DNA of 34,626 bases from Bacteroidales bacterium (GTDB lineage Bacteria > Bacteroidota > Bacteroidia > Bacteroidales > UBA1402), in the NCBI GenBank assembly GCA_028709215.1, contig JAQVXI010000021.1, positions 1-34,626 of the forward strand, read 5' to 3'. Both the position numbers and the translations under genes were made by a program. Below the pieces are notes generated by a model, which saw only the letters and a program-made list of their open reading frames with translations, ran no database searches and was not told the DNA's origin. Positions 8,026 to 17,018 of this stretch are shown here, piece by piece (positions within the stretch are counted from its first letter, which is position 1; every line of letters begins with the position of its first letter).

Positions 8026-9471
8026 ATGTTGCAGTTGCTTGTTTTGAATAATTGGCCTGAGATCTTTCTGTTTTTATTGAATTCCATCTATTGGATCACA
8101 TTGATCGGTGTCATTCTCGTTGTTGTACTGGATAACCGCAATCCGGTTAAAACCATCTCATGGGTCTTGGTTTTGATTTTTCTACCCTATGTGGGTTTGG
8201 TTTTATATATATTTTTCGGTCAACGTTATCGCAAACAAAAGATCATTTCCAAAAAAAGCATTCGAAGCATCGAGAACAATCCCGCCTATTTGTATGAGGA
8301 GTTGAATCCTTCTCAGTATCCGGAGGACAGTGGCAATCTCATCGAATTGTTGCGTCGCAACAACACGCATCCGGTGTTTAGTGGCAACGACGTGCAATTG
8401 TACACCCATGGTCGAACATTGTTTGATGCCTTGTTTGAGGACATTCGAAAGGCAACATTGCATGTTCATCTGGATTATTACATCATCGAAGCCTGTTCCA
8501 TTGGGTACGAGTTGCAGGAACTATTGATCGCCAAGGCAAAAGAAGGTGTTGAAGTACGTTTGATTTACGACGATATTGGTTCCTGGCGTACGAAAAATTC
8601 TTTTTTTCGTGCGATGCAGGATGCCGGCGTACAGGTCTATCCGTTTCTAAAAGTGCTGCTACCGTACCTCTCACCCAAAGCGAACTATCGGAATCATCGC
8701 AAAATTGTGGTGATTGACGGAAAGGTGGGTTATACAGGGGGCTTCAATTTTGGGGATCGTTACGTGGATGGCGGTCGTTTTGAGTCGTGGAGGGATAGTC
8801 ATGTCCGTATCACCGGCAAGGCGGTGTATGGGCTTCAAACGGCCTTCCTGATTGATTGGTTCTTTGTGAGTCGGGAACTGCTTACATCCAAATGTTTCTT
8901 TCCGGATGTGGATGACATGGGCAAATGCTTGGTTCAAACGGCAACCAGTAGTCCGGATACCGACTGGGAGGGTGTTATGCAGGGCCTTTTTAGTATGGTG
9001 ACGCGGGCAAAAAAGTACGTGTATTTACAAACACCCTATTTTTTACCCAACGAAAGTTTATTGACCGCCTTACAGGTGGCTGCTTTGAGTGGAGTTGATG
9101 TGCGCCTGATGATTCCGGATAAATCCGATACACAGATTACGACCAAGGCTATGTTCTCCTATTTATCCGAAATCATGGATGCCGGAGTAAAAGTCTATTT
9201 TTACAGAAAAGGTTTTTTGCATGCCAAGACGGCGGTCGCCGATGATGTGGTTTCGACGGTTGGATCCACCAATTTGGATTATCGCAGTTTTGAACTGGAT
9301 TTTGAAGTAAACGCGTTTATCTATGACAAACCATTTGCTCAAACGATGAAAGACGTTTTCTTGAATGATCTGGCGCATTGTGCGTACGTAGATCCCGATC
9401 GATGGGAGCAACGTCCCCGTTACAAGCGATGGGTGGAGTCGATCTGTCGCATCTTTGGCCCTTTGCTATAG
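8026..9471 (+). CDS. cls: Cardiolipin synthase (phospholipase D family)
   Basis: The protein has two N-terminal membrane helices (roughly residues 8-30 and 38-58) and then two phospholipase D domains. The two catalytic HKD motifs are HRKIVVID at 224-231 and HAKTAVAD at 399-406, each followed by the expected G-[GS]-x-N segment (GGFNFG; GSTNLD). It transfers a phosphatidyl group between phosphatidylglycerol molecules, making cardiolipin at the inner membrane. I place the start at the ATG at 8026; the same frame is open from a TTG at 8020. Its last six bases overlap the 3' end of rsmD on the other strand. Length (481 residues) is normal for bacterial ClsA-type enzymes. Confidence 0.95.
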   Translation: MLQLLVLNNWPEIFLFLLNSIYWITLIGVILVVVLDNRNPVKTISWVLVLIFLPYVGLVLYIFFGQRYRKQKIISKKSIRSIENNPAYLYEELNPSQYPEDSGNLIELLRRNNTHPVFSGNDVQLYTHGRTLFDALFEDIRKATLHVHLDYYIIEACSIGYELQELLIAKAKEGVEVRLIYDDIGSWRTKNSFFRAMQDAGVQVYPFLKVLLPYLSPKANYRNHRKIVVIDGKVGYTGGFNFGDRYVDGGRFESWRDSHVRITGKAVYGLQTAFLIDWFFVSRELLTSKCFFPDVDDMGKCLVQTATSSPDTDWEGVMQGLFSMVTRAKKYVYLQTPYFLPNESLLTALQVAALSGVDVRLMIPDKSDTQITTKAMFSYLSEIMDAGVKVYFYRKGFLHAKTAVADDVVSTVGSTNLDYRSFELDFEVNAFIYDKPFAQTMKDVFLNDLAHCAYVDPDRWEQRPRYKRWVESICRIFGPLL

Positions 9472-10020
9472 GTCCGTTTCTGTTTTTGGGTGTTGAAAAA
9501 AGCTAAACTGTACACTACCGTAGGCCCGTGTTTCAATAAACCCCGGGTGGGCATCCAAGGACATTTTACTGGAGTGTTCCACGATCAGCAAACCTTCAGC
9601 ATCCAATAGATTTCCGGACAAGATACGTTCGGGCAAGGAGGGTAGCTGGGGATCTGCATAAGGAGCATCGGCAAAAATCACATCGTAACGACGCATGGGT
9701 TGTTCGATGTATCGATATGCATCCGCCTGGATTACCGTAATCTGATCGTTTTTCAGTTGTTGTGCCACTTTTCGAATAAACGATGCGTGTACCGGGTATT
9801 GCTCAATGAAGTCTACATGAGCAGCGCCTCTGGAAAGAAATTCCAGCCCGATACTTCCGGTTCCCGCAAACAGATCCAACATTCGGATGTCTTCAAAATC
9901 GATTCGATTGTTTAGCATGTTAAACAAACCTTCTTTTGCAAAATCGGTTGTTGGTCTGGCTTTTAAATTTTTTGGCAGTTGAAAACGTCTGCCTTTGTAG
10001 ATTCCACTGATGATGCGCAT
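9466..10020 (-). CDS. rsmD: 16S rRNA (guanine(966)-N(2))-methyltransferase
   Basis: This 184-residue Rossmann-fold methyltransferase methylates the 2-amino group of G966 in 16S rRNA during 30S assembly. The N-terminus MRIISGIYKGRR, the segment ARPTTDFAKEGLFNML and the SAM-binding DLFAGTGSIGLEFLSRGA match the RsmD family. The catalytic motif, usually DPPY, reads DAPY here (ADAPYADP), so the first proline is replaced; the codon is plainly GCT. It sits 4 bases after the DUF3822 gene, in the same direction, and its 3' end overlaps cls by 6 bases. Function is confident; the effect of the Pro-to-Ala change is unknown. Confidence 0.94.
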   Translation of the reverse strand: MRIISGIYKGRRFQLPKNLKARPTTDFAKEGLFNMLNNRIDFEDIRMLDLFAGTGSIGLEFLSRGAAHVDFIEQYPVHASFIRKVAQQLKNDQITVIQADAYRYIEQPMRRYDVIFADAPYADPQLPSLPERILSGNLLDAEGLLIVEHSSKMSLDAHPGFIETRAYGSVQFSFFQHPKTETDL

Positions 10021-10024
10021 AGGT

Positions 10025-10789
10025 TTATAGTATTCTCAGGCGATTGTCGGGCATTGCCAGTTCCACCTGAACGATGTGCTGTATAAAGAGTCCCAACGTC
10101 GAACGAAGACGTTCAAAACGATTTTTTTCTGTGCGTAGCAAGCAACGTGTCTCAAAGGGATCAAGATCTAATTGCTCCATGCATCGTAGAATAAAGTAGT
10201 GCATTTCTGCTTCGTTTTCTACGTTGAACGCATTGGTTAGCAACCAGCGCTCCTCGTTGGCAACGGATAGGAACAGGTTTTGTCCTTGTATCTCTGCCAG
10301 CAGATGTGTTTTGTTCTGTGTTTTCGCTTGATGCAAAAGCCATTCAAGCGCTTGTTGCTGGGCTGAATGCAAGGTGAAATGGGAAAACGCTTCCTCGAAT
10401 AGTCGGATACGTTCGCTGAACGGATCGGTACAGATCCGTTGAATGCCATCCGAAAGAATGAACGAATGCAACGTGCGATTGGGATCCGGAGCAAAAAGCA
10501 TGTTGAAAAAGGCCTGTTGATTGGATGGGGATTGGATGTCTACAGGCAATAGTGTGTATCTGGGACTATCTTCGTAGATCACGACTTCCCAATCGGGCTG
10601 TTGCCACCAGCCTTTTTCCTGAACAAATGGCGTAAAGACTTCGCGCAGGTCTGCCTCTTTTTCGAGGACAAGTTCAAAGTACGCTTGCGTTTGTTGATGC
10701 AGCGCATAAAAAACAAATCCATCCGGTTTGGACCGGATGGATAATGTATTGTTTGTTTGTTTCGTCTTGTTATTCCCAGTTTCCGGCAT
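10025..10789 (-). CDS. DUF3822 family protein
   Basis: This protein of about 254 residues matches my memory of the Bacteroidota-only DUF3822 family, which commonly lies next to rsmD. It shows no signal peptide or membrane helix. The N-terminal part contains LSIRSKPDGFVFYAL, and the C-terminal half repeats a similar LFLSVANEERWLLTNAF element, fitting a duplicated actin-like (ASKHA) fold. I recall a structure from this family described that way but cannot confirm it. An ATG at 10789 is the best start; the frame is also open to a TTG at 10804. Either start overlaps the upstream gene, by 20 bases for the ATG. A strong intrinsic-terminator hairpin lies inside codons 17-25, which is unusual (see findings). 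Function is unknown. Confidence 0.8.
   Translation of the reverse strand: MPETGNNKTKQTNNTLSIRSKPDGFVFYALHQQTQAYFELVLEKEADLREVFTPFVQEKGWWQQPDWEVVIYEDSPRYTLLPVDIQSPSNQQAFFNMLFAPDPNRTLHSFILSDGIQRICTDPFSERIRLFEEAFSHFTLHSAQQQALEWLLHQAKTQNKTHLLAEIQGQNLFLSVANEERWLLTNAFNVENEAEMHYFILRCMEQLDLDPFETRCLLRTEKNRFERLRSTLGLFIQHIVQVELAMPDNRLRIL
10706..10742 (-). terminator. Intrinsic terminator inside the DUF3822 coding region
   Basis: On the - strand a perfect 11-bp stem, ATCCATCCGGT / ACCGGATGGAT (10742 to 10732 and 10727 to 10717), closes the loop CCAA. It is followed at once by TTGTTTTTT. It lies 27 bases after the stop codon of the unknown membrane protein gene, exactly where its terminator would be. However, the DUF3822 reading frame runs straight through it. 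It may be a true terminator with partial readthrough or an attenuator. Confidence 0.75.
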
Positions 10790-11441
10790 TGTTGTTGGCC
10801 TCAAATATATTTCCGACCCTCAATCCCGGATATTTTTCCATCTTTTCTGCGGTGAGAATCATGTTGGTGACTTCTTGTCGATCCAACCCTTCCAAATAGG
10901 TCTCATAAGGGACTTTGGCTTCAAATACACGGACAAGAATGCCGGATCCGGTCAAGACATCACCGGCTTGCATTTCAAATTTCGCACCGTTGCCGTAAGG
11001 TACCACGTCCAGTTCGTCTATGTTGTAACCTTCTGCAAACAACGTGTCCAGTAGGTTGACATACGTTGTATCGCGACGGAAGTTTTCCAGTCCTTTTTCT
11101 TTGATCAAACGTTGATTTCCGCTGCGAACAATCTTAGCAGCTTCCACTTCGGTCAAACCCATTTCCAATTGAGCATCCGACAGAACACCTTCTTTCATTA
11201 CGAAAGGCATTTTGCCGTTTTTGATAAAGGCAATCAAATCTTCGAAATTATCGCTATAGATACCTTTTTGCGAACGGTACTCGATTTGAGCGGTACGGAT
11301 GTCAATCAGTTTCTGAATGACTGCGCGCTCACGCACTTTCTTTTGTTGGTCGAAGCGGATGGGTTGCATCACACTGTCGTAGCTAAGATATACCATCAAG
11401 ATAGCAGCAGCTGCCAGCAGGAGGCGAAGGATTGTCTTCAT
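10770..11441 (-). CDS. Conserved membrane-anchored protein of unknown function
   Basis: I do not recognise a named family, though similar proteins are found in this position in Bacteroidales. The 223-residue protein has one N-terminal hydrophobic helix (about residues 5-22) with a Lys and an Arg before it, so the bulk should be periplasmic. After a charged helix comes a segment (IDIRTAQIEYRSQKGIYSDNF, then DLIAFIKNGKMP) resembling the helix-turn region of pseudopilin-like proteins. There is no prepilin peptidase site. The C-terminus has a beta-rich part with a PYGNG turn. It has its own -7 box 46 bases upstream and a terminator 27 bases downstream. The DUF3822 gene overlaps its 3' end, suggesting a linked role. 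Confidence 0.7.
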   Translation of the reverse strand: MKTILRLLLAAAAILMVYLSYDSVMQPIRFDQQKKVRERAVIQKLIDIRTAQIEYRSQKGIYSDNFEDLIAFIKNGKMPFVMKEGVLSDAQLEMGLTEVEAAKIVRSGNQRLIKEKGLENFRRDTTYVNLLDTLFAEGYNIDELDVVPYGNGAKFEMQAGDVLTGSGILVRVFEAKVPYETYLEGLDRQEVTNMILTAEKMEKYPGLRVGNIFEANNNAGNWE

Positions 11442-11486
11442 AGATCTATTTTTTAGTCGGTAGTTTTCGCTGTGTTATTTGGAATG

Positions 11487-11494
11487 CAAAATTA
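11487..11494 (-). promoter_or_regulatory. -7 box upstream of the unknown membrane protein gene
   Basis: TAATTTTG on the - strand matches TAnnTTTG, leaving a leader of about 40 bases before the ATG at 11441. No clear -33 box was found. Confidence 0.5.
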
Positions 11495-11515
11495 GCAATT
11501 CAATTGGAAACGCAC

Positions 11516-11523
11516 TACATTTG
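11516..11523 (+). promoter_or_regulatory. -7 box of the RecD-like helicase promoter
   Basis: TACATTTG on the + strand matches TAnnTTTG and lies 21 bases before the ATG at 11545. It also supports that ATG over an in-frame TTG at 11479, which is upstream of this box. Confidence 0.5.
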
Positions 11524-11544
11524 GCTTCAAATTTACGCATAAAA

Positions 11545-12972
11545 ATGAATCAGCGTCAAGTCTGTACCGAAATTTCTTCTTTTTTTCCATTTACACCGAC
11601 TTCGGGTCAGGAAATCGCTTTGGAAAAACTGGCTTCCTTCGTGCTCGAATCCCAGGACGCAGAGGTTTTTGTATTGAAAGGATACGCCGGAACGGGTAAA
11701 ACCAGTTTAATGTCTGCATTTATCCGATATCTGGAGCGAAAAAACACACCCTGTGTGTTGCTGGCTCCTACCGGACGAGCCGCCAAAGTGTTGGCACGCT
11801 ACAGCGGACAGCATGCAGCAACCATTCATAAAACCATTTATCGCAAAGACGGCCGTACAGAGGAGGGTGGGTTTTCCTTACAGTTTAACAAGTACAAACA
11901 CGCGTTTTTTATTGTTGATGAGGCGTCCATGATTTCCAACGACCGTAGTGATTCCAGTCCGTTTGGCAGTGGACACCTATTGGAAGATTTGCTGGAGTTT
12001 GTATACACCGGGGATCACTGTCGTTTGATTCTGATGGGAGATACGGCACAATTACCTCCGGTCGGACAGGAATTGAGTCCCGCATTGGATGCCTCCGCTT
12101 TGCGACAGTTGGGTGTTCAGGCCTATGGAACCGAGCTGACACAAGTCTTGCGGCAATCGGAAGTGAGTGGCATTCTGGCCAATGCTACCCGATTGAGGGA
12201 ACATATTCGGTTGGGGGAAGTGCACGCCTTTCCGAAACTAAGAGCCAATCTCGTTGATGTCATTCGACTGACAGGGGATGATCTGTTGGAGGCGATTGCT
12301 ACCTCTTGGTCCCGGGTTGGTATGGATGAAAGTAAAATCGTATGTTATTCCAACAAACGGGCGGTCATCTACAACAAAGGTGTACGCCAAGCGTTGCTGT
12401 ATCGGGAGGAAGAGCTGTCTTCGGGCGATTTTCTAATGGTGGCACGCAACAACTATTTGTGGTCCGCCGCTTTTCCCGAAATTCCTTTTATTGCCAACGG
12501 CGATTTGGTCGAAGTGGTTCGGGTACGTAAGCAGTACGAAATGTATGGTTTGCGTTTTGCTGACGTTGAAATGCGTTTTCCCGATTATGAATGGGAAATG
12601 GAGGGACGTGTTGTGCTCGATTCGCTGGAGTCCGAATCACCGGCCCTTGGGCGGACAGAACAGGAGCGTTTGTATCAAGAGGTAGCCTTCGATTACAGTG
12701 GACAGGTTAAGACCAAGCGGGAATTGTATCAGGCGATGAAAACAGACCCTTGGTTGAATGCCTTGCAAGTAAAGTACGGGTACGCTTTTACCTGCCACAA
12801 GGCACAAGGGGGACAGTGGAAAGATGTATTCATCGATCAGGGTTTTGTCCGTGAAGATCGAATGGGGCTGGATTATTATCGGTGGTTGTATACGGCCTTG
12901 ACCCGTGCCACGGAACGCATCTATTTGGTTAATTTTTTAGATGCGTTCCTGGACGAAGTTCCCGAGCGTTAA
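11545..12972 (+). CDS. RecD/Dda-like ATP-dependent DNA helicase (SF1B)
   Basis: This cytosolic 475-residue helicase belongs to superfamily 1. Motif I (Walker A) is GYAGTGKTS at 46-54, motif II is DEAS at 125-128, and motif III is [10 protein letters not shown] at 165-174. An Arg-bearing motif LTQVLRQSE follows. Motifs V and VI are seen as [10 protein letters not shown] and [16 protein letters not shown] near the C-terminus. It lacks the long N-terminal domain of RecD2 and any RecB or RecC neighbours, so it resembles the short stand-alone enzymes annotated as AAA family ATPases or exonuclease V subunit alpha-like proteins. A role in DNA repair or replication restart is likely, but its partners are unknown. 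Its stop overlaps the alaS stop by three bases on the opposite strand. Confidence 0.9.
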   Translation: MNQRQVCTEISSFFPFTPTSGQEIALEKLASFVLESQDAEVFVLKGYAGTGKTSLMSAFIRYLERKNTPCVLLAPTGRAAKVLARYSGQHAATIHKTIYRKDGRTEEGGFSLQFNKYKHAFFIVDEASMISNDRSDSSPFGSGHLLEDLLEFVYTGDHCRLILMGDTAQLPPVGQELSPALDASALRQLGVQAYGTELTQVLRQSEVSGILANATRLREHIRLGEVHAFPKLRANLVDVIRLTGDDLLEAIATSWSRVGMDESKIVCYSNKRAVIYNKGVRQALLYREEELSSGDFLMVARNNYLWSAAFPEIPFIANGDLVEVVRVRKQYEMYGLRFADVEMRFPDYEWEMEGRVVLDSLESESPALGRTEQERLYQEVAFDYSGQVKTKRELYQAMKTDPWLNALQVKYGYAFTCHKAQGGQWKDVFIDQGFVREDRMGLDYYRWLYTALTRATERIYLVNFLDAFLDEVPER

Positions 12973-15590
12973 AGTGCCGCCTGAATGGACTGCGTAAGCA
13001 CCTCGATGGCAGCCGATAAGCCTTCCGGGTTTTTGCCACCCGCCGTAGCGTAGTGGGCTTGCCCGCCCCCGCCTCCTTGTATTTGTTTGGCCGCTTCGCG
13101 AACGAGTTTGCCTGCATTCAAGCCTTTATCGACCAAGTCCTCACTAAAGCTTACCGTCAACATCGGCTTATTTTGGTCGATGCTGGCAGCAATGAAGACA
13201 AAGCCGGCCGGATGTTCGGCACGCAATTGGAATGCAATGTTTTTGATGCTTTCGGCCGTCGCTTCTCCCTGAAAGCAGACGACGGTGTTTCCACTCCAAT
13301 CTACGGCCTGTTTGATTAGATTGGCTTTCAATTGTTGTGCTTTTTCTGCTTCAAATGACTCCAGTTTGGCAAGAAGCTCCTGGTGTTCCCGTTGTAGTTT
13401 TTCAATGGCCAAAAGCGGTTTTGACGATTGATTCAGTACGTTTTTTATTTCGTTCAATTCATCCTGTAACTCAAAATAAGCTTGATCGGCTGCCGTGCCG
13501 GTGATGGCCTCAATGCGTCGGATGCCTGCTGCAATGGAACTCTCCGACACGATTCGGAAACTTCCAATGGTACCGGTTGCAGAAACGTGTGTACCGCCAC
13601 AAAGTTCTGTTGAACTTCCAAAGCGTATGACACGCACTTCTTCTCCGTATTTTTCTCCGAAGAGGGCCATGGCGCCCATGGCTCTGGCTTCTGCGATCGG
13701 CGTATTCCGGTGTTCGTCGAGTCGTATATTTTTGCGAATGGCTTCATTGACCCGTATTTCTACTTGGCGTAGTTCTTCTGGGTTAACTTTCTGATAATGA
13801 GCAAAGTCAAAACGAAGACTGTCCGGACTGACCCAAGAACCTTTTTGTTCCACGTGTTGCCCAAGCGTTTCACGAAGGACTTCGTGTAAAAGGTGGGTTG
13901 CTGAATGGTTGCGTGAGGTCGCTGTGCGTTTTTCAACATCGACTTGTGCATGAAATGCAGCGGTGAGATCGTTTGGAAGCTGTTCAACGATGTGAACCGG
14001 CAGGTTATTTTCTTTTTTTACGGTAACAACCGGAATGTGCTCCTCGGAGGAAGTCAGGCTTCCGGTGTCTCCAACCTGTCCGCCCATTTCGGCGTAAAAA
14101 GGAGTCCGATCCAGAACCAGTTGAAAGTAGGTTTGATTTTTCTGACTCATCTTGCGGTAACGCAAAATTTTCGCATCGCAAGCGGTCTGATCATAACCCA
14201 CAAATTCCGTTTCGCCTTCTTTCAAACTAATCCAATCACCTGTTTCAACGGCTGCTGCGTTGCGGGCACGGTCTTTTTGTTGCTTCATCTCGGCCTGAAA
14301 ACCATCCAGATCGGCGGATAAACCTTGTTCTCTCAGGATCAATTCCGTTAAATCAACCGGAAAGCCATAGGTGTCGTATAGCGTAAAGACGGCGGTTCCG
14401 TCAAGCGTTTTGTGTTGTTGTGCGTTGCAATCCGCAATCAATTTGTCCAATAGTCGGATGCCGGTTTCAAGGGTGCGTAAAAAGGACTCTTCTTCTTCCT
14501 TAATCACTTTTTCAATCAAGTTCTGTTGTCCGGAAAGTTCGGGATACGCAGAGCCCATTACCTCAATCAGGCTTGGAATCAGCTTGTACAAGGTTGCTGT
14601 ACGTTGGTTGAGGAAGGTGTAGGCATAGCGTACTGCACGACGTAGGATGCGTCGGATGACGTAACCTGCTTTTGCGTTTGAGGGCAATTGACCATCTGTG
14701 ATCGAAAAGGCGATGGTGCGAATGTGGTCGGCGATGACACGCATGGCAATATCCGTTTTCTCATTCGTGCCATACTCAACGCCACAGAGTTTTCCGATGG
14801 ATTGAATCAGGGGTTGAAAAACGTCTGTATCGTAATTGGATGTCTTGCCTTGAATGGCCATGCACAAACGTTCGAAGCCCATGCCGGTATCGACGTGCTT
14901 GGCAGGCAGGCTCTCAAGGCTTCCATCGGCCTTGCGGTTGAATTGCATAAACACGTTGTTCCAAATCTCAATGACTTGAGGGTGGCTTTGATTGACTAGG
15001 CTCAACCCGTTTATCTGTTTGCGTTCTTCTTCGCTGCGCAGGTCAATGTGAATTTCTGAACAGGGTCCGCAGGGGCCTGTGTCACCCATTTCCCAGAAAT
15101 TGTCTTTTTTATTGCCATTGATGATGCGTTCTGAAGGTAAGAATTGAGCCCAAATGGCGGCTGCTTCGTTGTCACGTTCGAGTCCTTCATCCGGTGCGCC
15201 TTCAAATACGGTGGCGTATAGACGATCGGGGTCCAATTTCAGCACATCAACCAGGTATTCCCACGCCCATTCGATGGCTTCTTTCTTGAAATAATCGCCG
15301 AACGACCAGTTGCCCAGCATCTCGAACATGGTATGATGGTATGTGTCGTGACCCACCTCTTCCAGGTCGTTGTGTTTTCCGCTTACACGCAGGCATTTTT
15401 GTGCATTTGCCACACGTTTGTATTTGGCCTGTACATTGCCCAGAATGATGTCTTTAAACTGATTCATCCCTGCATTGGTGAACATCAACGTGGGATCATC
15501 CTTCACGACCATGGGAGCCGAAGGAACTACTTTATGCGCTTTGGAAGCAAAAAAATCCTTAAAGGATTGTCTGATTTCAATGGATGTCAT
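12969..15590 (-). CDS. alaS: Alanyl-tRNA synthetase
   Basis: This 873-residue class II synthetase charges tRNA-Ala and edits mischarged Ser or Gly. Seen in order are the catalytic core ([25 protein letters not shown]), the tRNA recognition region, the editing domain with metal ligands HSATH at 562-566 and CGGTH at 664-668, and the C-Ala DHHA1 domain ending in a Gly-rich [14 protein letters not shown]. The frame is open 21 codons further upstream, to 15653, but a -7 promoter box at 15613-15620 lies inside that extension. The conserved N-terminus ([14 protein letters not shown]) begins at 15590, so this is the start. It is convergent with the helicase and shares its promoter region with the divergent M23 gene. 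Confidence 0.97.
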   Translation of the reverse strand: MTSIEIRQSFKDFFASKAHKVVPSAPMVVKDDPTLMFTNAGMNQFKDIILGNVQAKYKRVANAQKCLRVSGKHNDLEEVGHDTYHHTMFEMLGNWSFGDYFKKEAIEWAWEYLVDVLKLDPDRLYATVFEGAPDEGLERDNEAAAIWAQFLPSERIINGNKKDNFWEMGDTGPCGPCSEIHIDLRSEEERKQINGLSLVNQSHPQVIEIWNNVFMQFNRKADGSLESLPAKHVDTGMGFERLCMAIQGKTSNYDTDVFQPLIQSIGKLCGVEYGTNEKTDIAMRVIADHIRTIAFSITDGQLPSNAKAGYVIRRILRRAVRYAYTFLNQRTATLYKLIPSLIEVMGSAYPELSGQQNLIEKVIKEEEESFLRTLETGIRLLDKLIADCNAQQHKTLDGTAVFTLYDTYGFPVDLTELILREQGLSADLDGFQAEMKQQKDRARNAAAVETGDWISLKEGETEFVGYDQTACDAKILRYRKMSQKNQTYFQLVLDRTPFYAEMGGQVGDTGSLTSSEEHIPVVTVKKENNLPVHIVEQLPNDLTAAFHAQVDVEKRTATSRNHSATHLLHEVLRETLGQHVEQKGSWVSPDSLRFDFAHYQKVNPEELRQVEIRVNEAIRKNIRLDEHRNTPIAEARAMGAMALFGEKYGEEVRVIRFGSSTELCGGTHVSATGTIGSFRIVSESSIAAGIRRIEAITGTAADQAYFELQDELNEIKNVLNQSSKPLLAIEKLQREHQELLAKLESFEAEKAQQLKANLIKQAVDWSGNTVVCFQGEATAESIKNIAFQLRAEHPAGFVFIAASIDQNKPMLTVSFSEDLVDKGLNAGKLVREAAKQIQGGGGGQAHYATAGGKNPEGLSAAIEVLTQSIQAAL

Positions 15591-15612
15591 GCCGTTATTC
15601 TTGAATTGCGTG

Positions 15613-15620
15613 CAAAAGTA
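15613..15620 (-). promoter_or_regulatory. -7 box of alaS promoter
   Basis: TACTTTTG on the - strand matches TAnnTTTG, 22 bases above the alaS ATG. It is 12 bases from the opposing -7 box of the M23 gene, so the two polymerase sites must overlap. Confidence 0.65.
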
Positions 15621-15632
15621 CGGCTTTATTAT

Positions 15633-15640
15633 TACTTTTG
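15633..15640 (+). promoter_or_regulatory. -7 box of M23 peptidase promoter
   Basis: TACTTTTG on the + strand matches TAnnTTTG and is 33 bases before the GTG start of the M23 gene. It faces the alaS box with only 12 bases between them. Confidence 0.65.
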
Positions 15641-15673
15641 CATGTGTTTCCATTCAAAAAGTAGATTCAATTC

Positions 15674-16645
15674 GTGGCGAAACGTCCTAAATATCATTTC
15701 AATCCGGAGTCACTCAGCTTTGAACGAATCCAAAAGTCAACCTTGGATTGGTTGAAATCTTTTTTGTTCCATACGTTCACCGGCATCTCCATGGGACTGG
15801 TGTTTTTCGTTTTGTATTTGAGTTTCTTTGATACCCCGGTTACCCGTCAGTTGCGCGAGGAAAACGAGCAGCTTCAAGCTCGATTTTTGGGACTCCAGAA
15901 GCAGTCTGAGGAGTTGGAAGAAGTGTTATCGGATTTGATGCAGCGCGACAACAATTTGTATCGGGCCATTTTGCAGGCGGAACCCATCGATCCTTCCATC
16001 CGTAAGGGGACCTTTTCAGGAACCAACCGCTATTCGGCCCTGTCTGAATTGAGTCATGGAGCGCTGCTGATGCAGACCTCGCGTCAGATCGACCAGCTGT
16101 CCAAGATGGCATATACACAGTCAGAATCCTATGATGAATTACTTGAACTGGTCAAAAATAAAGAAAAGCGATTGCTTTCCATACCTGCCATTCAGCCGAT
16201 CATGAATAAAGATCTGACCCGCACGGCGTCCGGATACGGCCGACGCATGGATCCGGTGTATCGGGTTCCTACTTTTCACGAAGGCATGGACTTTACTGCG
16301 CCCACCGGCACCAATGTCTATGCAACCGGTGAAGGAAAAGTACAGTTTTCGGGATGGAAGCAGGGCTATGGTAACGTGATTATCATCGATCATGGTTTTC
16401 AATACAAAACATTGTATGCCCACCTCAGTAAGATGGATGTGCGCGTGGGGCAAATGGTCGTGCGTGGAGATGTCATTGGGAAAGTGGGTAGTACAGGAAA
16501 GTCTACGGGCCCCCACCTGCATTATGAGGTGCAATACCGTGGCAGACCCGTTAATCCGGCAAATTATTACTTTTTGGATTTATCTCCGGAAGAATACGAT
16601 CGAATGATTCAAATTTCTTCTAACTTTGGTCAAACCATGGATTAA
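15674..16645 (+). CDS. M23 family metallopeptidase (murein endopeptidase), membrane-anchored
   Basis: The 323-residue protein starts at a GTG, has one membrane helix at about residues 34-51, then a coiled coil (about 56-92), a linker and a LytM/M23 domain from about 200. Zinc ligands are H202 and D206 (HEGMD) and H283 (HLHYE), with the catalytic H250 (YAHLS). All are intact, so it should be an active D,D-endopeptidase cutting peptidoglycan cross-links on the periplasmic side of the inner membrane. The coiled-coil architecture is like that of cell-elongation or division hydrolases. The MerR gene follows after four bases, so they are probably one transcript. It is divergent from alaS. Confidence 0.92.
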   Translation: MAKRPKYHFNPESLSFERIQKSTLDWLKSFLFHTFTGISMGLVFFVLYLSFFDTPVTRQLREENEQLQARFLGLQKQSEELEEVLSDLMQRDNNLYRAILQAEPIDPSIRKGTFSGTNRYSALSELSHGALLMQTSRQIDQLSKMAYTQSESYDELLELVKNKEKRLLSIPAIQPIMNKDLTRTASGYGRRMDPVYRVPTFHEGMDFTAPTGTNVYATGEGKVQFSGWKQGYGNVIIIDHGFQYKTLYAHLSKMDVRVGQMVVRGDVIGKVGSTGKSTGPHLHYEVQYRGRPVNPANYYFLDLSPEEYDRMIQISSNFGQTMD

Positions 16646-16649
16646 TTGA

Positions 16650-17018
16650 ATGAATATGAAACTTCCTTCTGAAAAGTTGTATTATTCCATTGGAGAAGTT
16701 GCCGACATGCTCCGTGTGAATGCCTCCCTGCTTCGGTATTGGGAGAAGCAGTTCGATGCGTTAAAACCAAGAACCAATGCTAAAGGCACTCGTTTTTATA
16801 CACAGGCAGATATACAAACGTTGCGTGAGATTTATCATTTGACCAAAGAAAAAGAATTGTCATTGGCTGCGGCGGCCAAACAGTTAAAACTGGTTCAGCG
16901 CGATGTCTCTAAAGAGGTAGAAGTGTTGGAACGTCTCCAGGCTATCCGGAATGAATTGTTGGACATGAAGCAGGCCGTCAGTCAGTTGCCCTATGAATCC
17001 GACGGATCAAATCCTTGA
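16650..17018 (+). CDS. MerR-family transcriptional regulator (small)
   Basis: This 122-residue protein has a winged-helix MerR DNA-binding domain at residues 11-80 (YYSIGEVADMLRVNASLLRYWEKQF, with RFYTQADIQTLREI as the wing and following helix). The C-terminal helix is short and has no Cys metal-binding motif or effector domain, so it is not a classical metal sensor. The arrangement directly after the M23 gene is common in Bacteroidales and may mean a role in envelope or stress control, but the target is unknown. Its last 28 bases overlap the 3' end of the convergent relA/spoT gene. Confidence 0.9.
   Translation: MNMKLPSEKLYYSIGEVADMLRVNASLLRYWEKQFDALKPRTNAKGTRFYTQADIQTLREIYHLTKEKELSLAAAAKQLKLVQRDVSKEVEVLERLQAIRNELLDMKQAVSQLPYESDGSNP

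Noticed and set aside
13846-13861. parS-like sequence TGTTCCACGTGTTGCC
   Set aside because: Half of it fits the parS palindrome, but the right half does not. The bases encode the conserved GQHVEQKGS motif of alanyl-tRNA synthetase, which explains the CACGTG.
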